Under the pieces are notes generated by a model that had not been told where the DNA came from, ran no database searches, and was given only the letters and a program-made list of their open reading frames with translations. A stretch of 64,000 bases of DNA from Lycorma delicatula (taxonomy: Eukaryota; Arthropoda; Insecta; Hemiptera; Fulgoridae). The translations under genes were made by a program, and so were the position numbers. The stretch lies in assembly GCF_047948215.1 (NCBI RefSeq), contig NC_134455.1, forward strand, positions 150,084,575 to 150,148,574, in the 5' to 3' direction. Positions 34,949 to 47,297 of this stretch are shown piece after piece; the stretch's first letter is position 1; every line of letters begins with the position of its first letter.

Positions 34949-36464
34949 ATTTGTGAGAGTGTGTTTTAAACTTGGCAAAACATTTCGGTTAGGAACTTAA
35001 AACACTTTTATTATCTGATCAATTCAACCAGGCAGAGTTTTTTGTTCCTGATCTCTTTCAATTATGCTAAAATAAAATTCATTGAATAATTAATAAAATT
35101 ATAATTTAATTTAATTTTTTTAAATTAATTCCTAACTTAATTCTTAATTATTTTGCGATCGATACTATCTGGTTACTTTCAGGAACTTTACGGATTTATT
35201 ATATTTTATATATTTAAATGAATAAGATTAAGTTGAATAATTCTTTACATTATTCACTTTTTAGTGTAGAAACTTTATTACCTATTTTTTTAAATTTATT
35301 ACCGTAATATTATCACGTACTACATGAAATGAATTCTTGTGAAACTAATATTTTGTTCATGTTATAGTGATATTTTCACGTTATTTATTATCGTTAATTA
35401 AACTAAAACTTGCAGTTTTGTGAACAGTAAACGTCCCTCTTTTTGCAATGAAATTATCAGATTTTGTTCTGTAGTGGAACTGAATCAGCGAAGTAAAAAT
35501 TAAAACAAATAGTAAAAAGGAATTTTCAATTGCAATCGAGTGTGGAAGGTATAGCCAGTGCGAAGAAATAATCTTACCTGTTAGTAATAAGCACTAAGAC
35601 ACTGTGCGTCACTGGCCGATGAAGTCGAAGAGGTATTTCACCGGTATATTAGTCCCGTGTTATGTTTATTTTCTTTTTGTAGATTTTATATTTTTCAAGT
35701 ATTTTAATTGTAGTATGTGCAGTAAATATACAACTCGCTTCGTTCATTAAAATAAATAAAAATATTTTATATTTTATTTATTGTAATAATTTTAGTAGTC
35801 TGCTGTATAAAATAATCATTAAGACATAACCTAATTAAACACATGGAATAACAGAGATTCCACCATCCTATATAAGATTATCTCTGTCTACCACCATATT
35901 AACAGAACCAATGTTGCTTCATCATTTGGTCCTCCATCGCTTTGTCAGGTGATTTATAATTGTGGTTTATGTTCGGTTATTTCTTATATGTAAATTTTTT
36001 TAAATTTATAAACAAAGAATGCTTTATTTTACTTCAGTGTTAAGTATCCTGATAGTATTTTCTAATCTAATAGTAGTTTCCTATTCTTGTCGGTAAAGAA
36101 TATGAACATTCTTTCATGCTCTGACAAAATTTACAGTACATTGTATTGATACGATGAAAGAGGGTAATATTATAATTTAATTATATTATTACGTAATTTT
36201 TTAATGTATTATACCATTTAAAATTACTATCTAAATGAACAATTTTCTATTTGTTAAAATGCAAACGTTGAAGTTTTTTGTTTATAACACTGGCTAGAGA
36301 ATGCGTACTGATTCATTGTTTAGTAAAATATCATGTCTGTTTATTTTAGTAATCTAAAAAGTTTTAGTATTTTTTTTCGCTAAGTTCATTTATTTTTGTA
36401 CATTAGCAAACTGGCCCACAGAACTGTATCTGATGCTCAGATCTTCATCATAACCTTTCATTTT

Positions 36465-36629
36465 TTTTTTTTTTTTGTTTTAACCTCCGGATCCACCGTT
36501 TAGCATTCTTCAGAGGATGAAGCTGAATGATTTGTAGCGTGTGTGAAAATGCCATGTCTGACCGGGATTCGAACCCGGACCTCCGGATGAAAGGCCGAGA
36601 CGCTACCACTCGCGCCACGGAGGCCGGCC
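36465..36629 (-). mobile_element. tRNA-derived SINE, tail type 1, well preserved, with target duplication
   Basis: The minus-strand head is ggccggcctccgtggcgcga, gtggtagcgtctcggccttt, catccggaggtccgggttcg and aatcccggtcagacatggca. Box A and box B are both intact apart from one missing C before box B. The tail contains catcctctgaaga and ggatccggaggttaaaac, ending in poly-A (T-run on plus). Flanks aacctttcatttt (36452-36464) and aacttttcatttt (36630-36642) form a 13-bp target duplication with one mismatch, which proves LINE-mediated insertion and relative youth. Pol III would transcribe it from the internal promoter. Confidence 0.92.
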
Positions 36630-36642
36630 AACTTTTCATTTT

Positions 36643-37085
36643 TGCTCTGTGGCAATTTCACTCTTCATGAAAGATAATGGCTTTGTAACGGACATCATTA
36701 TACTCGAAGAAAAATCATGTCAGACCGGAATTTTTTTTAACTTTGGTTTTATAAATGGATTTATTTCAACCACTAAGAGGAATAAAACCGACAGCAAGTG
36801 CACTGTTTTAGTCACTTAGCTCGCTTCCTCTTCTTTTTTTTGAGCTTGTGAAGTCCATTTATGACCCTTTATTGTTTTTTTTCTTATATGTTGCCGGTTT
36901 GAAGATATTATGTAATGTACGTTTATTTCACTTATTCTTAACGTGGTTTTCATCTAAATTAAATATTTATGCACCCCGCCCCTAAACTGTGTAGCCCCAG
37001 TCCTAATTTATGTATCCTTTTTTATTATTTATTAGTGTACAAAAGAAATAAAAGGTCTTACCCTTGCTTAAGTTAGTTTAAATAA

Positions 37086-37143
<58 letters not shown>

Positions 37144-40100
37144 GAAGACATAAGTTCCCAAACGTAAATCTAAATTTCAAATTGTATTTAGTAGTGCATT
37201 ATTAAAAATAAATTCAAATTTTAGGAAATTATCTATATTTTAATTTTTTTTTTTTTTTTACGTACTCGTTTCTAAATATGCACACGCTACGCAACAAACA
37301 AAGCTTAATTTTCTGTTCTGGAGACCTGTTGTAAGTTGTTCCTATACAATCTCGACTCCTTTTATACTTTTGCCTCTTCTCGCCTACTTTAATCACCGAA
37401 GATCCGGGATCTACTCTTCCAATTCGTTTTTTTTTTCGTTCGTTAGCAACAAAAAGTAGTAGAAAGCCATTATAAATTTTCTACGAAGAGTTTAAACACA
37501 AATCATTCTCTTGTTAGGACTGCATAATTCATTTAATGTAAATCAATTTAATTCCTTTAAAACCTAGAACTAAGGTCGAATAGCGAATGAAAGAAACAAC
37601 TACTAAATGAACAATTACATTAAATCATAAGTAAATATTTTAGTTTAACAGTATTACATTATTTATTAATCGGAATTATTATTAGAATAATAACAGCAGG
37701 GAATATCCGTCATCTCTTCCATTATAAACAATCCGGTATAAATAAATAAAAAGGTCCTTGTTATGACGATGTTATGACCGTGGACAAAAAATACATCAAG
37801 GAACTTGTTTAAATCGAATGTATCTTAATTACATCTTACACATTTATGAATTAAACACTATTTACTATAATAAATATGCCCGTGTTAAAGTATTTTACCT
37901 TCTTATTTTACAAGTTTAATGAATACGTCTTCTAATAATTAAACTTAATTATCTCCAAATGTATCATACATTCGAATAATAGCCGAGTAAAAACCATAGT
38001 TATCAAAAAACAAATAAATAAAAAAAGGCTCATAATCAACTGAACAAAGATGATGTATAAAACTGTTGACTAAGGAAAATTAAAAATTCAAAACAACACT
38101 GATATCTTATTATTAGCAGTAATTTAATTTCCGACAATTTATTTCTTATAAACCAAATTATGACTACATACTGACTTGAAAATTTCATAACTGGTTTAAA
38201 AAAAAATTTTTAACTTTTTAGTTGTTAAAAAATTATACTTTTCAGTACCGAAGAGTAAATTTAAAGGAATTAAACAACGTACACATTACAAGGTTCTTTG
38301 TATTTATTATATTATTTAGTTTGTACGTGTAATTTTAAAGATTTTTGTAGCAAATTATTATAAGCGTTTCGTCATCATGTTCGATGAATGAACTTCAGCC
38401 TCTACAGTTCTTGTTTTCCTCTGTTAGTTGCTAAACTATTATTGTTTTGCTGTGTAAGCTTTTAACATCACGGGTCCCTCAAGCGTCGTAATTTGGACGA
38501 TTCTGACCAAAAAATCTTAAGAACCAAAATAAAAAGTTGCTTCTGCAAAAATCATAAAACGTTCATTTTCTTTTTATCCCACCGACTTCTCTAAAGGCTG
38601 AGTAGCCAATATTCGTCTTCTAAATCATCATATTTTTATTTTGGCTAAATACTACGAATAAAATTTAAAAAATATATATATATTTTCATGCTATTTTTTT
38701 AAGAAACAAAATAAACGGTAATAAAAACTAAAATAGATAAAAGTTGGTGGCCGAATTAGTTAGAAGAATTTCGAACGATGAATGAAAAGAGATTTTTGAG
38801 CTGAATCTACTTGAATATGTTATGTCTTTTAGATTTATTTATTCTCTTTTTTAATCGTTACTTGACAAATTTTTCTATACTTAGAAACACCGGCTTATGA
38901 AAACTCTTTATTTTCTTTAAAAAATCCTACAATTAAACGGTTTTTGTGATTTACTTTACTTAAAGCGACTTAAGAAACAATTATTAGAAAACAGACTTAT
39001 CGCTTTATTAAAAACTTTTACGTACGAAATAAAATGATTTTTCAATCGGTTATAACCATGGAATAAGAATATTTGTTACATTTTAGCATAGAAAAAATTG
39101 AGTATTGAATACAAAAAAAATTATGATCTGAGGTTTTATTTTTCAGAAAAAATATCCAGAAGCTCACCTTTTTGAAAGTGAGAGCTAAAAAGAGGTAGGA
39201 TTGTATATTTGTTTTTATTTAAACAAGTTAAAACTCTGGTTTTATCAAAATTAATCCACAGACTACTTTTAAAGCTTGTAAATGTACTATTCATTTTTAT
39301 ATTTTTTTGTCTCCGTACGAAAAAAAATGACCGAAGTAAAATTATTTCGTACGATAAAGTTTACTTTTTAAAAATGTGAAATGATAGTCTTATATATTTT
39401 TTCCCCTCTCTAAAACCAAAACTGAAGGAAAATATGACCTAAAATTTAAAAAATTACCAACCGTTTAAAAATCAATATTACTTGCCTCATTAAAAATGTA
39501 GAATGTTAAAAAAATTCATAGTACCTTTTCGCATCTTTTTTTTTTTTTTGAGAAAAATCATCAAATGGATTATGTACATCTTAACATGGTTATTTTAAAT
39601 TTTTAAAAACAGTTTTTTCAATGAAATAAAACGTTTTTTGTTTAATGTTTATTAAGTAGTCAAGCAGTCAAGCCTTCAACATACATATGTGTTAAGATCA
39701 TTATTTATACACAAATATGGCAATATATCTAAATATAAATTACATTATAGAAAGAATATAAATATATAATATTTACATTTCGTGTATATTTTAACGATTA
39801 GTAAGATGAGACGTATTGAAACCTAACTGTGTATTACAATTAGAGTTTTAAAATAGCCGCTTTTAAGAAGTAATTTGAAATAATTTAAATGTTTAGAAGT
39901 TTTTAAATAGAATTAGCGTTTTAAAACTGACGCTTTTTAGAAATTATTGTAAAAATTTATTTTTTTCTACAGTTTTGCGATTGAACTGAACTATTCATCT
40001 TTTAGAAAAATGTAAGGGTAGAAAACTTGCCTTTATTCTTTTGGTATTGTCTACAAAAATCAATGAGAAATAAAAGCTATATGCAAATTATCTTAAAAGA

Positions 40101-43100
40101 TTAATAAAATTTACTGGACCATAAATTACGTAATATTTTGAAAGAATAATTGTCTTATAGATAATTTATAATTTTCTGTAAGATAATTTTCTCAAAAATT
40201 ATATAATAAAACTTTTACATATCACGTTATTTTAAATAAAAAGATATAAAAAACGAACGCAGTGCTCAAGGAAGAAATCATAGACCGCACACCATTCAGT
40301 TATTCAGACTACTTTGATCAGATCGTTGTCACACTGGATAAATTAGAATTTCTTTTCTTTGTGTATTTTTTTAGTATTAGTAATTATTTTAGTAAAGTGA
40401 TGACAAAGATCGCAGTCGAAATACTTAGGATAATATTAATTTGGAACTGAGCATGGGGAAACTAAGAAGTGATCGGCTGTTGCATTTTGTATGTAACATA
40501 CCTTAGTCTTTTCTCTAATATAACTTTGATGAAATCAAATTCCAAATTAAAATAAAAAGGGTCATATCATATTAAATAAGTTGCATAGTTTTATATAAAA
40601 CAATCATTACCTGAAATAAATAGTTAAGAGTTGATGAGAAATTGTATTGGTTAATTATTTTTTATAAGCATTTAGACAACAAAAGAATGAAAAAAAACTT
40701 TAGGAAACCAAATAAGATTTTGACATTATAAAACCTATTTTTTACTTACTACTTTTTGACTAAAAAAATTTTAAAAAGCCACACGTGGAAACATACTCAC
40801 GGAATATGGAAAATATGGAAAAATGGAAAATACGGAATATGGGAAAAAATCAGTATTGCTTTTATAACATTCTAGTTTGAGCATTTTTACCCTAAAAGAA
40901 CGAAATAAATATAAATTGTAGGAAATCAAATAAACTACCTTAAAATCCACTTTTTCATATAACAAATTTCATTGTCTACAAAAATCAATGCGAAATTGAT
41001 ATAAAATCATTTACAGGACTTAAAATCTAGGAATTTGAGTCGGCTTATGACCTATGTTTTAGATTTATCCATTGCTTTCCGAAAAAAACCGAGTCATATA
41101 TGGAATATTTTTGATAAATTTTTTAATTTTTGAAAAATTAGAAAAAATATTTAGTTTCCAACTTCTGTTTAATCACACTTTCTACAAACTAGGGTCATTG
41201 ACTCATCGGACCCTTAAAAATTAAGTACGTCTGATCATGTTTCTGAAATTAAATAAAACTGAGAACCAAAATTTTTGTTCGTTTCGATTGTTCTACTTTT
41301 CTTAAGCTATATAGAACTTATCTATTTAATTTATATATTCGTCGTGTTATATAATGGTTTTTTTAGATCGATTTTATAACAAGATTTTACTTTAAATCAC
41401 GGTGCTGGTGCATGGTGAAAGTTAAAATTTTGAATGTTCCTACTACCAAAACAATATCATCATCACCCCTGAATTTCCTCAGATTTGGTCTTCGGCTACT
41501 GCGCTCTACCTTTCACTGTACAGTAAGCCGGCACTCTCTTCACTGTTATCAAATCATATCTCTTCTCTAAATCTTCCCTACCGTCCTAACTCAATTGACT
41601 CTTGCTCTTCAAATCTCTTCATTTTACAAAAAATAACTTTTGTCCGTAAACTTTCCTCTAACATTATTTTTATACGTTCAAACAATCGCAGTTTCAATCC
41701 TCCAGTTCTCTCTGGCATACTATCCTATTACATCCCGACTCTTCTTTCTCTATCACTCCTTATTCTTATCTCTTTGCTCTGTCCCTAAAATACTCTTCTT
41801 GATGTTCATCGCTGTAGACTGAGCCTACTCTCTTAAGATAGTTACTTTATTCTCCGGGTCGGTGTTTCTGCTGCGTACGCAAGTAGCCGGACGAAACGTA
41901 AGTCAAACGTAACTTTCTTGGTCTACAGCTAATTTTTTTTAGCCCAAAATTTATTTCTTATACTCCAAAAAAATTAATTTTCCCGTTCACGTTCACTTCC
42001 TTTTCAAGTTTGCCATCCTCTTAAAAGACAGTCTTCAAAAATGTGAATTCTTTCATATTTTCATACACTTTACCGTAAATCATCACTTTATACCTCTCTA
42101 GCTTCATCGCTTCGTTCCAAAATACACTTAACCCCTTCTTGTTGTTTTTAATCTCATATTTTTACACATCCACCTCTTATTTGTCTCTTTCTTATTTATC
42201 ACCTATAAAATGCAGTGATAAACAACTAAAAAATGCAGTGATTTTACTTCAACTGTGTGGTTTTTATTAATATCAATTGTAATATTATTTGTATAACACA
42301 ATATCAGCACCTTTTTGATCTTAATTGTTTTTTTTAACTTCTTCTAGACTAAGTTAGCCTATATATGTATTTTTAAATGTAATACAGTTATAAATTATCT
42401 GGTATTCCTTTATGTTTGCGACAATTTATTCTGCATGTTTACAATGTAACCGGTGGAACGTCTTCATTATTATCAGAGAAGGTAATCAAGTAAGATATAT
42501 GTGTATCTTGATACGCTAAAGCCATATTATTAGCTGAACTACTAGCGGTTCTGTAGCGTAGACATTTAAGAATAGGATTTGTATCGAATATCCAATAACG
42601 TTCGTGGATCGATCACGGAGATAAGATGAAAGATTAACTACCGACGCACATTTTGTTAACGTACAAAACGGAAATAGTGTAGGTTAGTATGTTTAATATA
42701 CAGATAAATACATAAGTTATTTGTGTATTACATACACTTTAGGAACTATTAAACAATTTTTCAAGCATTATCTAAAGCCAATTATTAAATAAATAATTTG
42801 TAATTTTACTAAGAAATTTCTTTATACTTTAAGTATATGAATTTAAAATAACGATAATCTATTAGCCTATCAGATTACTTTTAAACATCTTCTTTTTTTT
42901 TAATAAGTTTTTAACTTATCTGTACTGATGAAAATTATCCTACGTGCTACATTCCATCGGAAAAATTTATGTATTAAATAAAATTTCTAGGTAACTGCTG
43001 TAATAAAAGATATTAATACTTAAGTTTTATTTGTAATATTTATGATCAGATATGTTTAGCTTTTCATGGGGGGACAAAAAATAAATTGCTAACATCGTTT

Positions 43101-45689
43101 CAATACCGCAAAAAATGTGAGCATCATTTAAACAGATAATCAGTAACGAAGACCTGACTGCGGGTGTGTCTCATACGACAGCAACCGATTGCTGCTAGAA
43201 ATTAAAAAAAAAATCCTGTATTCATACATAGAAGATATTCCGAGGTAAGCTATCGTCAAAATCTTGTGATAAATAAATTATATATAAAATCGGTGTTTCA
43301 CTGCCGGCAAAAAATATTGTATTTCTTGAATACAGAATATCAACTTAACATCGCACAAACCGGTATAATAAAATATAATCTACCGTAGAAGTAGTTTAAT
43401 TTAATTATTAATAACGTTAAAAACTTCATAGTTTTGGAAGACTTACTTTCTAACAGCAGATTAAATTCAGGAAAAAACTTCAACAACTAAAATGAAAGAG
43501 AATACTGATTTTGAGTTCGGGTTTTTGTTTTTCATGGATTTTTTCTTAATTAATTAAAATTATGTAAATAAATAATCGCTTCAAAAATTTTCAACGAAGT
43601 AACCTTCGATATTAGTTATGAATTACTTCATGTGTCGGTTTTTATCGCTAATATCCTATGTTGCGTAACCGTAGATTCTCTTTAATGAAAAATTTGGAAA
43701 AAGTGTAGAGCAAGTAACGATCTAATCAGAGAAATTTTTTTCAAAATTGTGGTCATTAACGCTTTGAAAAAAAGGTAAAATTTAACATTATTAAAATAAA
43801 TAAATTCTTTTAAGATAAAAATTTCACTTTGGCCTAATTATGTTTATAACTGGAACGACTAATAAACAGAAAGAATGAGAAGTACTGATTCCATTTGTGA
43901 TAGAAAGGGAGAGAGTGATTGACAGAGAGCCCAAAAGGAACAGTAATTATTTTATTGTATTTATTTTAAAGCTAAATTAAGGACACAGTATGATTTCTCA
44001 TTTACTTACTACAAAAAAAAAAAAATAGCTTTATAATATAATAAAAATGAAAACAAAATTATTTAGAAATAGACAAACGTTTAAATAGACCTGCATTACC
44101 AAAGGAAAAAGACAAATCTACAAAATTAGTACAGCTAGAATAAATATGTTATACTTCAATGTAAAAATAAAACTACAAAGAAATTTTTAAATAATTGATT
44201 TAATCATTCACAAATTCATTCCGGTCCCTAAAAAAAAAAATCAGTAAAGAAGTTCATAGAGCATTTAAATTCCCTTTTTTTTTTTTTTAATTTATTGTTA
44301 TTTTAATGGAATTTCAAAATATAAAATAGAGGTCGATTTCCAAAGAGGATAAAAGGTATCACTTAAAGTCTTAATTTACTGAAGGATAAACAAAGGCAGT
44401 ATTAACATAAAATATGTCTACGGGTTGGACCCAGATCAACAATACGATGTTTCGGTAGAAGGATGACAAGATTTGCTTGAGTAAAGGAAAATAATTATCG
44501 TATTACTACTGATGATTATTATTAAATCAATTTAGTGAACATTATTTGTTAAATTTCATAGCAGAATATTACAAACGCTCTAATTAATTTTGATATTATT
44601 TTTGTTCACCTAATATTTTTTGCAATATAACCTAACATTAATGTTTATTTTCTGAAAACAGAATTAGTTGTGCAATTCAAGATAATTGTCAATTTTCATC
44701 TAATATTTAATATAGAAGGCAAACAACTTGCGGAATTTAGGCTTGAAAACCTTGAAAATGTTAAAGTTTACGAAATTTCATGAATTTTATGATCTTAAAT
44801 ATTAACAATATTTTTGTGCTTCTCACAAAAAGCGTAACTGAATATAAAACAAAACGTTACCTTATTTTTATTTATTTTCTGAATAATTGACCCAATAATA
44901 TTTAATCTTGAGACTATCCAGCACTCTTGATTACGAATTTTGCTAACTGGTATTAGCGGGCCAAATTTAAAATGAATACCATCAATGATGAGAAATCTTT
45001 CTGCAATATCTGAAAATGTTTTTAATGAACTTTTCATACAAATACTTCTTAGTTCCTTTTAATATTTTTAGTTTCAAATTGTATTTTACAAGACATCGGT
45101 GTAAGTTACTCCAATAATACGAATGTGTACAAAAAATTAAATTCCATAAATCATTCTAATCTTTTTTTAAGAAGATTTCCATTAGAATTTTTGAAAAAAA
45201 TTATTAAGTAGTAGCTTAACAAATCATGAAGTAAATTATCACAAAGTAAAAAGAAAAAACTTATTTATTCGTACTGGCAACAAAAAGCTACCAACCGATA
45301 TTTTTTTATTATGAGTAAATTTTGTAACATACTAATGAACAACTCATTAAAGAAGTCATAATATTGCACAGGATAATAACGTATAGTTTAAAATGATTAC
45401 AAAGACGTAAACTTTTATTTCCCAGAAGTATTACAAATAATCTCTACCGATGGGGAAAATATTTAAAGTTAAATGACGAAGGGCTTAGAAACGTTTATTA
45501 GCAGAGTTTTATAATTCTCTACAATGTTAAATTAGGTACATAAAATATCCTTTTATTGGCTTAACATCAGCATTAATATTTTGTTTAATCATTCAACAAC
45601 GAATGTATAAAACGTGTTGTGAGTAAAAAGAAAAATATGATTATTACTGATAGAGAAAAATTCTTTTGTGATTGAAAAATATTACAAAA
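36643..45689. other. Long AT-rich stretch, no gene seen
   Basis: About 9 kb without a supported gene. It holds an (AT)n microsatellite (37091-37140), a local run of ggaaaatatgg-like units at about 40787-40850, and a pyrimidine-rich block of more balanced composition at 41460-42200, which might be an old retroelement fragment although no reverse transcriptase motif could be read. Confidence 0.4.
37091..37140. repeat. (AT)n microsatellite
   Basis: About 50 bp of uninterrupted AT dinucleotide. Confidence 0.95.
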
Positions 45690-45935
45690 AATCAGGATGT
45701 TCAGAATACGTATCTTGAATTCAATTTAAAATCGGTTTGCTTTTAGGTAGATTTCATAAGAAAGCTACCTATTGTAATTGGTACGATGATTCGACTTCCG
45801 GAAAATTTCGATATATCTTCGCGTTTAACATCCCCCTGACCCCAAAGCCACCGTCAGCTCAGAAGTTTATTTATATATACGAGGTGCGACAATAAAGTAA
45901 TGAGACTGATGTGAAAAAAAATGTTGCTTACCGTT

Positions 45936-47131
45936 TTAGTCATGTTTACTGTTGTCTCTTTCAAAGTAGTTCGCCTCTGATTGCACACATTTATTCCAGC
46001 GCTTCTGCCATTGATAGTAACATTTCTGAAACTCATCTTCTGTAATATACTCCAAGACCCTCGTCACAGCTTTTTGGACATCTTGTGTTGTTTGAAAATG
46101 GTGTCCCTTGACCGCCATTTTGGCTCTTGGAAATAGAAAAAAGTCGCACGGAGCGATATCTGGTGAATAAGGTGGCTGTGGTAATACTGAAATTTGTTTT
46201 GAGGTTAAAAATTGCTGTACTGACAGAGCAGTATGGGATAGCGCATTATCGTGATGCAGAATCCAAGTATCAGCAATGTTGGCACGGACACGAAGAACTC
46301 GTTTACGAAGTCTTTCTAAAATTTCTTTGTAGAAATATCGGTTAACTGTTTGTCCAGGAGGCACCCACTGTTTATGAACAATTCCCTTGGAATCGAAGAA
46401 GCACACAATCATGCATTTCACTTTTGACTTTGACATGCGAGCTTTTTTTGGTCCGGGTGATCCCTTTGAGCACCATTGCGAACTTTGGCGTTTTGTCTCT
46501 GGATCGTATTGAAAAACCAACCTTCATCACCAGTGATAACACGGCTCAACATATCTGGATTGATTTCCGTTTGCTCTAACAGATCGGCTGCCGCATTTTT
46601 CCGTGTTTCTCACTGTTGTTGTGTGAGATTTTTGGGGACTATTTTTGCACAAATCTTTCTCATACCAAGATCTTCAGTTAATATTAGACGAACCGTTTCT
46701 CGATTGATGTTGAGTTCTTCTGCAATCATTTTCACGGATAATCTTCGATCAGATCGTACGATTTCACGCACCCTGGTCAAGTTACTTCATTTACACTCAT
46801 ACATATCATCCTCATTCATCCTCTGAAGAATTATCTAAACGGTAGTTACCGGAGGCTAAACAGGAAGAAAGAAGGGTTTGGTCAAGTTGACATCTGTCCG
46901 TGAGGTTGATGGTCGTCCACTGCGGTCTTCATCTTCAACATTCGTTCTGCCTTCACTAAAAATTTTATGCCACCGAAAAACTTGAGCTCTTGATATAACC
47001 TCCTCTCCGAAAGCCTTCTGAAGCTTTCCATAAGTTGTCGTCGCGTTTTCACCCAATTTAACGCAAACAGAAATGGTATACCGTTGCGCAATATTTTGCG
47101 GTTTCATTTCTGTGACGAGAGACACAAACAC
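45936..47131 (-). pseudogene. Mariner DD34D transposase, interrupted
   Basis: The N-terminal DNA-binding half is open from 47131: CVKLGENATTTYGKLQKAFG, VFRWHKIFSEGR and DEDRSGRPSTSRT. It runs into a SINE fragment at 46878. After the SINE the second helix-turn-helix (LNINRETVRLIL) follows, then LTQQQ and an in-frame stop (46610-46612), then the first catalytic Asp in VITGDEGWFF. A one-base deletion near 46512 shifts the frame to YDPETKRQ. The final part (46520-45936) is open and holds the second Asp (WILHHDNALSHTAL) and third Asp (YSPDIAPCDFFLFP) with exactly 34 residues between them. All three catalytic aspartates are visible, but the protein cannot be made. Confidence 0.95.
46784..46878 (+). 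mobile_element. SINE family B fragment inserted in the mariner
   Basis: A 95-bp piece corresponds to the 3' end of the SINE at 17489-17677 and 60598-60903: ttcatttacactcatacata, tcatcctctgaagaattatc, acggtagttaccggaggcta, then aacaggaagaaagaa. It is flanked by the exact 10-bp duplication tggtcaagtt (46774-46783 and 46879-46888), which is part of the transposase coding sequence. Severe 5' truncation with a target duplication is the signature of LINE-driven reverse transcription. It therefore arrived after the mariner. Confidence 0.95.
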
Positions 47132-47297
47132 GTGTCACTTATTAGAGCACAACTCACGACTGAGCAGTTGCATCAATGTCCCGCTTGGACTAGAAGTAGC
47201 TTATAGACCAAGGTCAAAGATGGTGTGCCTACGCAAGCTGCAGGGTTGCCACATCTTGCAAAGAAAAATCAGTCTCATTTTATTGTCGCACCTCGTA

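Larger units (their letters stand above)
32331..36451. other. AT-rich stretch with simple repeats, no gene seen
   Basis: It includes a 48-bp tandem duplication (34477-34574) and a compound microsatellite (34886-34948). The rest is AT-rich DNA without recognisable exons or transposons. Confidence 0.45.
45880..47295 (-). mobile_element. Mariner transposon, near full length, 1416 bp including a nested SINE
   Basis: The left end cgaggtgcgacaataaagta (45880) and right end (complement of cgaggtgcgacaataaaatg, ending 47295) are TIRs of about 28 bp that differ by a 2-base indel. TA dinucleotides flank both ends (45878-45879 and 47296-47297), the canonical mariner target duplication. Removing the nested SINE and its extra target copy (105 bp) leaves about 1311 bp, the standard mariner length. 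The transposase is broken. The element sits in an AT-rich repeat-like context with tatata on both sides. Confidence 0.95.

Noticed and set aside
41460..42200. Pyrimidine-rich block as a LINE reverse transcriptase fragment
   Set aside because: Translations on both strands gave no DFxKAFD, FADD or endonuclease motif that I could read. It is left as unassigned.
44795..45037. 80-codon minus-strand frame
   Set aside because: No domain or splice evidence. The sequence has the same composition as the noncoding flanks.
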